Below are positions 6,826-10,404 of a stretch of DNA of 10,404 nucleotides, piece by piece. The notes under the pieces are model-generated. The model saw nothing but the letters and a program-made list of their open reading frames with translations. It searched no databases and was not told where the DNA came from. How positions within the stretch are numbered: position 1 is the first letter of the stretch; each line of letters opens with the position of its first letter. The stretch comes from Calditrichota bacterium (GTDB lineage Bacteria > Electryoneota > RPQS01). Where the stretch lies: NCBI GenBank assembly GCA_020057985.1, contig JAGVEU010000336.1:1-10404 (forward strand), in the 5' to 3' direction. Both the position numbers and the translations under genes were made by a program.

Positions 6826-6844
6826 CTGTAGGCATAGCCTGCAG
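6826..6844 (+). other. Hairpin ahead of the outer-membrane protein gene
   Basis: CTGTAGGC (6826-6833) and GCCTGCAG (6837-6844) form an 8-bp stem with one G-U pair and a three-base ATA loop. It lies in the 96-nt gap between the small secreted protein and the barrel gene, 41 nt before the latter's ATG. No T run follows directly, so it is not a normal terminator; it could be an mRNA processing or stability element, or chance. Confidence 0.35.
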
Positions 6845-6874
6845 ATGCTGTTTGCATTTGGAATTAAGTCTACT

Positions 6875-6878
6875 GAGG
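6875..6878 (+). promoter_or_regulatory. Ribosome binding site fixing the barrel start
   Basis: GAGG lies 6 nt before the ATG at 6885. It supports that ATG over an in-frame TTG at 6852, which would add 11 residues in front of a complete signal peptide. Confidence 0.65.
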
Positions 6879-6884
6879 TTACCC

Positions 6885-7964
6885 ATGAAATATTCTCTCC
6901 TTTGCAGCACAATCATGGCCTTCTTGTTTGCGCTTGCCACCCGTTCTATCGCCGGAGTTGGCATCCCCGACATCTCCGTGATCGGTCAGTTGCGCACCTT
7001 CTTGAACGACGATCCCGCGGATATCAATCGCAATCGCGGCCAAATCTCCTTTGATGAATCGGAACTCGTGTTTGATGCTGCTCTCAATCCCTATGCCAGA
7101 GGAACTTTTGTTTTTGCTGTTGCCGATGGCGGAATTGAAGTTGAAGAGGGTTATCTGACTCTCAATCGCGGATTGCCCAACGGCCTGTTAGTGAAAGCCG
7201 GCAAATATCGCGTCGGTTTCGGCAAGCTCAATCCGGCGCATCCCCACGCATACCCGTTCATTGAGCGTTTTCGGGTACTTGCGGCATACCTGCCGGGTGA
7301 CGAAGCCTATAACGAAATCGGCGGTCAACTATCCTACCGTTTGCCTTTACCGGGAGATTTGTCATCCACGCTCTCGGCAGATGTTCTGCAAGGCAACTCT
7401 TTTCATACGGATACATTAGATATGTCCCGCGATGCGTCCCGTCCGGCACTGCTCGGAAGATGGTCCAATTTCTTCGGCATTGGAGGAGAATCTTCAATGG
7501 AAGTCGGACTCTCAGCCACGCAAGGAGTCAACAATGTGGACTTCAAGTCAAAGACTTCCGTTCTCGGAGTTGATGCGAAAGTAAAACTCCGGTTTTCTCC
7601 GTTGAAAGTGCTCGTTCTGCAAGGGGAGTTCCTTGCCCTCGATCATGAGCATGCAACTCGCGATTCTGCAACCGGCAATGTGACCAAAGACCACCTAAGA
7701 CCTGTCGGTGGCTATGTCTTTGCCGACTACACGACACAGAAACGCTATAATGTCGGTGCGAAATATGAACGTTTCCAAAGAGCGGAGAGCGGCAAACCGT
7801 GGGATCAATCCGTGGGAGTGTTTGCAGGATTGGCGCTCATGGAGGAAACAACTCTTTTCCGAGTCAACTGGGATCGCTTTATGCCGGATGGCGGCGATGC
7901 CTACAATACCTATACTCTGCAGGTGGTTTTCTCCATGGGGCCGCACAAGGCTCACCAATTCTAA
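6885..7964 (+). CDS. Outer-membrane beta-barrel, zinc-regulated receptor-like
   Basis: A 359-residue predicted outer-membrane protein. It begins with a Sec signal peptide (MKYSLLCSTIMAF..., cleavage likely after A23), continues with alternating polar/hydrophobic strands rich in Gly, Tyr and Phe, and ends in Phe, the usual barrel-assembly signal. The order FDESELVFDAALNPYARG, then EVEEGYLTL, LPNGLLVKAGKYRVGFGKLN, HPHAYPF (119-125) and LPGDLSSTLSADVLQGNSF resembles, from memory, proteins annotated 'zinc-regulated TonB-dependent outer membrane receptor'. There is no TonB box or plug domain and the length is porin-like, so passive metal or metal-chelate entry is a better guess than TonB-driven transport. 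The HPH cluster and the C-terminal GPHKAH may bind metal. The binding-protein gene follows after 18 nt, which argues for one transcript and a shared job in metal uptake. Barrel and location are well supported; the substrate is inferred from context. Confidence 0.78.
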   Translation: MKYSLLCSTIMAFLFALATRSIAGVGIPDISVIGQLRTFLNDDPADINRNRGQISFDESELVFDAALNPYARGTFVFAVADGGIEVEEGYLTLNRGLPNGLLVKAGKYRVGFGKLNPAHPHAYPFIERFRVLAAYLPGDEAYNEIGGQLSYRLPLPGDLSSTLSADVLQGNSFHTDTLDMSRDASRPALLGRWSNFFGIGGESSMEVGLSATQGVNNVDFKSKTSVLGVDAKVKLRFSPLKVLVLQGEFLALDHEHATRDSATGNVTKDHLRPVGGYVFADYTTQKRYNVGAKYERFQRAESGKPWDQSVGVFAGLALMEETTLFRVNWDRFMPDGGDAYNTYTLQVVFSMGPHKAHQF

Positions 7965-7982
7965 ACCAAGAAAGATCCAAAT

Positions 7983-8867
7983 ATGAAAAAGTTCACCCTA
8001 CTCGCTTGTTTGGTTCTGCTTGCAGTCCATTCAGCGCTTGCCAAAATCACCGTCGGGGCGTCACTCCCTGACCTTGCATCTATTGCCTCATACATTGGAG
8101 GTGACCGCGTGGATGCCTTCTCAATCGCCCGCAGCACTTCCGATCCGCATTCCGTGGAAGTGCTCCCCTCCTACATGGTGCGTGTTTCGCGTGCGGATAT
8201 CTATCTCAAAGTTGGTTTGAGTCTTGACCAGTGGGCTGACCAAATTATTGATGGCGCCCGCAACTCAAAACTCCGGGTTGTTGATTGCGCGCGGGGAATA
8301 ACGATTCTCGAAAAGCCGACGGGTGAAGTGGACGCTTCAATGGGTGACGTTCATCCTGAGGGCAATCCGCACTATTGGCTTGATCCACGGAACGGAGCAA
8401 TCATCGCAGAGACTATTACTGAAGCCTTGGCTGTTGTTGATCCCGCGGGTGAAAGCACCTTCAAAGCCAATCTTGCGAAGTTCCAGAGTGAAACAACTTC
8501 GAAGGTGGAGACGTGGAAAGCAGGAGCAAGTTCAATCCCTAATAAAACGATTGTCACCTATCACTCGTCCTGGGCGTACCTTTGTCATGCCTTTGACTTT
8601 GCTGTTGCTTCCAAGATCGAACCGATTCCCGGCATACCGCCAACGGCAAGTCACCTCGCCGAGCTTGTGAAAGTCATCCGCGAAGGTCATATCACATCTG
8701 TGATTCAGGAGCCGTATTTCTCGGATGATGGCGCCAATTATCTTGCGCGCGAGACGGGCATAAAGGTGCTAAAGCTTGCGCCATCATGTTCCGATACAAG
8801 ATCCGAATCGTATTTCGATCACTTCGATCGAATCTTGGACAGTCTCAGGTCGGTGAAGCAACCATGA
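7983..8867 (+). CDS. Metal ABC importer substrate-binding protein (TroA/ZnuA family), first
   Basis: A 294-residue periplasmic binding protein of cluster A-I (ZnuA/TroA/PsaA family), which captures Zn or Mn and hands it to an ABC-3 permease. A Sec signal peptide ends at about A20 (ALA before K21) and has no lipobox, so the protein should be soluble. Likely metal ligands sit in the family positions: H56 in SDPHSVE, H130 in GNPHYWLD, H194 in YHSSWAYL, and an acidic residue in EPYFSDD (D248 or D249) near the C-terminus. The loop before H130 is short with a single extra His (H124), unlike the long His-rich loop of many ZnuA proteins. Three histidines slightly favour zinc, but the fourth acidic ligand is also seen in manganese binders. 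Its TGA overlaps the next permease start (ATGA), so the pair is probably translationally coupled. Confidence 0.93.
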   Translation: MKKFTLLACLVLLAVHSALAKITVGASLPDLASIASYIGGDRVDAFSIARSTSDPHSVEVLPSYMVRVSRADIYLKVGLSLDQWADQIIDGARNSKLRVVDCARGITILEKPTGEVDASMGDVHPEGNPHYWLDPRNGAIIAETITEALAVVDPAGESTFKANLAKFQSETTSKVETWKAGASSIPNKTIVTYHSSWAYLCHAFDFAVASKIEPIPGIPPTASHLAELVKVIREGHITSVIQEPYFSDDGANYLARETGIKVLKLAPSCSDTRSESYFDHFDRILDSLRSVKQP

Positions 8868-9694
8868 TCGAGGCGTTTTCCTATCCGTTCATGTGGTGGG
8901 CACTCGCAGCTTCACTTGTGCTGGCGGGGATTCATGCCTATCTCGGATTTCATGTCGTAAAACGGGGCGTGATCTTTGTTGATCTGGCTTTGGCTCAGGT
9001 TGCGGCGCTTGGACTTGCTTTGGCCATATTGCTCAACCTGCATGAGTGCTCTTTGGCAAACTACTTGTTTCCACTGACGGCGACGCTAATCGCTGCGGTC
9101 TTCTTTGCATGGCTTCGACACCTCGACCATCGCGTTCCACTTGAAGCATTTATTGGAATCGCGTTTGCATCCGCGCAGGCATTGGTCATGCTTATTCTTG
9201 CGAAAACTCCTTCGGGGACTGAACATCTCAAGGAGACACTTGTGGGGAGCATCTTTACCGTTGCGCCCGCCACGGTCCTCAAGACTGCACTGATCTACTT
9301 GGTGATCGGAGTCGTTCATTTTCTCGTTCGTAAGCCACTTTTCGAAATCACAAATGATCCGGACTCTGCTCGACGAGGAGGTCGAAATCTATTTCTCTGG
9401 GATGTGGTTTTCTATGGAACCTTTGGAGTAGTTGTGACATCCTCCGTAAGGATCGCCGGAGTGCTGCTGGTCTTTGCGCTGCTTGTGATCCCCGCTGTGG
9501 CCGGTGTGCTGACGTCTGAACGCACGGGAGTCCGGCTGGCTGTTGGCTGGACTTTCGGCTTCTTCTGCTGCATTGCCGGACTTGTGGCGGCGTTCCTCCT
9601 GAATGAGCCGGCTGCGCCAAGCATTCTCGTTGTGCTTGTCCTTGGATTGATAATTCATGGTTTATTGGTCAAACTATATCGCAAGTTCGCCTGA
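8864..9694 (+). CDS. Metal ABC importer, divergent ABC-3 family permease (second)
   Basis: A 276-residue ABC-3 family membrane protein, with about eight membrane segments, partner of the preceding binding protein. The ATG at 8864 overlaps the binding-protein stop by 4 nt; an earlier in-frame start at 8786 lies inside that gene and is rejected. Family features include LGFHVVKRGVIFVDLALAQ (27-45), an ETLVGSIF segment (124-131) matching the 'YLFG' region, RIAGVLLVFALLVIPAVAGVL (196-216) including the ATPase-coupling region, and NEPAAPSILVVLVLG (247-261). It is clearly different from the other permease in this window: the second-helix motif reads V-D-L-A-L-A-Q45 in place of GDxxxH, and the central loop carries NDPDSARRGGRN (164-175). 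No ATPase gene accompanies it before the window ends, so its motor is either encoded downstream or is the ATPase at 1270-2052. Confidence 0.9.
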   Translation: MIEAFSYPFMWWALAASLVLAGIHAYLGFHVVKRGVIFVDLALAQVAALGLALAILLNLHECSLANYLFPLTATLIAAVFFAWLRHLDHRVPLEAFIGIAFASAQALVMLILAKTPSGTEHLKETLVGSIFTVAPATVLKTALIYLVIGVVHFLVRKPLFEITNDPDSARRGGRNLFLWDVVFYGTFGVVVTSSVRIAGVLLVFALLVIPAVAGVLTSERTGVRLAVGWTFGFFCCIAGLVAAFLLNEPAAPSILVVLVLGLIIHGLLVKLYRKFA

Positions 9695-9705
9695 GTCTGA
9701 ATGAG

Positions 9706-9734
9706 TTGACTATTTCTGCAAGGCTTGTTATATT
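9706..9734 (+). promoter_or_regulatory. Sigma70-type promoter for the second binding protein
   Basis: TTGACT (9706-9711) and TATATT (9729-9734) are separated by exactly 17 nt. It starts 11 nt after the stop of the second permease, so the downstream binding protein can be expressed apart from the first. Initiation is expected near 9741. No convincing palindromic Zur- or MntR-type operator overlaps it. Confidence 0.7.
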
Positions 9735-9758
9735 GGGTACATGCGAGAATTTACTGGC

Positions 9759-10404
9759 ATGAAAGCAGCGCGAGCCTTTATTGTTGCGGTGACAACTCTT
9801 GCAGCCGTATGGGCAGATTCAGAGGCGAAGCTCCAAGTGGTGACTTCCACGACTGACCTTGCCGCGATTGCCAGAGAAGTCGGCGGCGAGCAGATCGAGG
9901 TCTCATCTGTGTGCAGCGCTACCCGCGATGTGCATTCAGTGGAGATACTGCCCAGCTACATGTTGAAGATCCGGAGCGCAGATTTGTTCTTGAAGGTTGG
10001 TCTTGGGCTTGATGACTGGGTGAATAATCTTGCGGCGAACTCGGAAAATGCAGACCTCTTGGTGATAGACTGCTCGCAAGGGATTCACGCCTTGCGCGAT
10101 GAGAATGATGAAGAGAGCCACGGTCATCTTCATGTGAGTGGGAATCCTCACTATTGGCTTGGACCTTCGAATCTCCCTGCAATTGCGCGAAATATTCATG
10201 ACGGATTATGTCGAGTAAACCCGAATAATGCAGCATTCTATGACGCGCGAATGACTTTGTTTATTGCGAAGCTCGACAGCGCCTTTGCTAACTGGAAAGC
10301 ATCTCTTTCACTTTTTCGTGGGGCTGCAATCTTAACGTATCATGAGAGTTGGCCTTATTTCGCGCATGATTTTGAACTTGATATTGTCGGTATCGTGGAG
10401 TCAA
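9759..10404 (+). CDS. Metal ABC importer substrate-binding protein (TroA/ZnuA family), second, 3' end cut
   Basis: The first 215 residues of a second periplasmic metal-binding protein; the frame stays open to the window edge. The signal peptide (MKAARAFIVAV..., cleavage near A19 or A23) is followed by VVTSTTDLAAIAREVGG, the usual family start. Predicted metal ligands are H59 in RDVHSVE, H131 in GNPHYWLG and H195 in TYHESWPYF; the fourth ligand lies beyond the window. It is a clear paralogue of the protein at 7983-8867 (shared SVExLPSYM, the LKVGL segment, NPHYWL), with the same 64-residue spacing between the second and third His. It differs by a His-rich loop SHGHLH (120-125) before H131 and by D-to-G in NPHYWLG. 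An in-frame ATG at 9741 is also possible, but it coincides with the expected transcript start; the ATG at 9759 has GAGAA 9 nt upstream. Confidence 0.9.
   Translation, partial: MKAARAFIVAVTTLAAVWADSEAKLQVVTSTTDLAAIAREVGGEQIEVSSVCSATRDVHSVEILPSYMLKIRSADLFLKVGLGLDDWVNNLAANSENADLLVIDCSQGIHALRDENDEESHGHLHVSGNPHYWLGPSNLPAIARNIHDGLCRVNPNNAAFYDARMTLFIAKLDSAFANWKASLSLFRGAAILTYHESWPYFAHDFELDIVGIVES

Noticed and set aside
6547..7054. Two overlapping plus-strand frames of 94 and 113 codons between the small protein and the barrel
   Set aside because: They overlap the better-supported genes in other frames and show no domain, signal peptide or good ribosome binding site.
9727..9745. Possible Zur/Fur-type operator around TGTTATATTGGGTACA
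   Set aside because: Only the outer TGT/ACA is symmetric; the interior does not form an inverted repeat, so it is just the -10 region.
1..10404. CRISPR array, insertion sequence or prophage genes
   Set aside because: No regularly spaced repeats, terminal inverted repeats, transposase or phage structural genes were seen on either strand.

Overview
The window comes from a Gram-negative-type bacterium. It carries an LptF/LptG-family lipopolysaccharide permease, a predicted outer-membrane beta-barrel ending in Phe, a predicted lipoprotein and several Sec signal peptides. Base composition looks moderate (by eye, not computed), genes use GGAG-type ribosome binding sites, and neither serine tRNA gene encodes its CCA end. 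I cannot place the phylum from this much sequence. No transposase, phage gene, integrase or CRISPR array is visible.

Layout. (1) 1-2887, plus strand: a tight four-gene run made of the end of a metallo-beta-lactamase-fold hydrolase, an EamA/DMT transporter, the ATPase of a Zn/Mn-type ABC importer and its ABC-3 permease. The first three genes overlap; the fourth follows after 28 nt. (2) 2953-4275, plus strand: an unrecognised lipoprotein of 440 aa. (3) 4326-5507, minus strand: an LptF/LptG-family permease, convergent with the lipoprotein. (4) 5576-6363: a tRNA promoter, tRNA-Ser(UGA), four tandem 7-bp repeats, a small retropepsin-like aspartic protease with a GTG start, tRNA-Ser(GCU) and a hairpin terminator. 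(5) 6483-10404, plus strand: a second metal-uptake cluster with a small secreted His/Cys protein, an outer-membrane barrel resembling the 'zinc-regulated outer membrane receptor' family, a TroA/ZnuA-type binding protein, a divergent ABC-3 permease, and a second, paralogous binding protein behind its own sigma70-type promoter. That last gene is cut by the window edge.

How the genes fit together. The two ends of the window complement each other. The left cluster has an ATPase and permease but no binding protein. The right cluster has two binding proteins and a permease but, within the window, no ATPase. With the barrel and the small metal-ligand-rich protein, the right cluster looks like a route for a divalent transition metal (zinc is the leading guess, manganese possible) from the outer membrane to the cytoplasm. 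Whether the two clusters share subunits cannot be settled here, because a second ATPase gene could lie just downstream. The most unusual part is the right cluster: barrel, binding protein, divergent permease and a separately promoted second binding protein.
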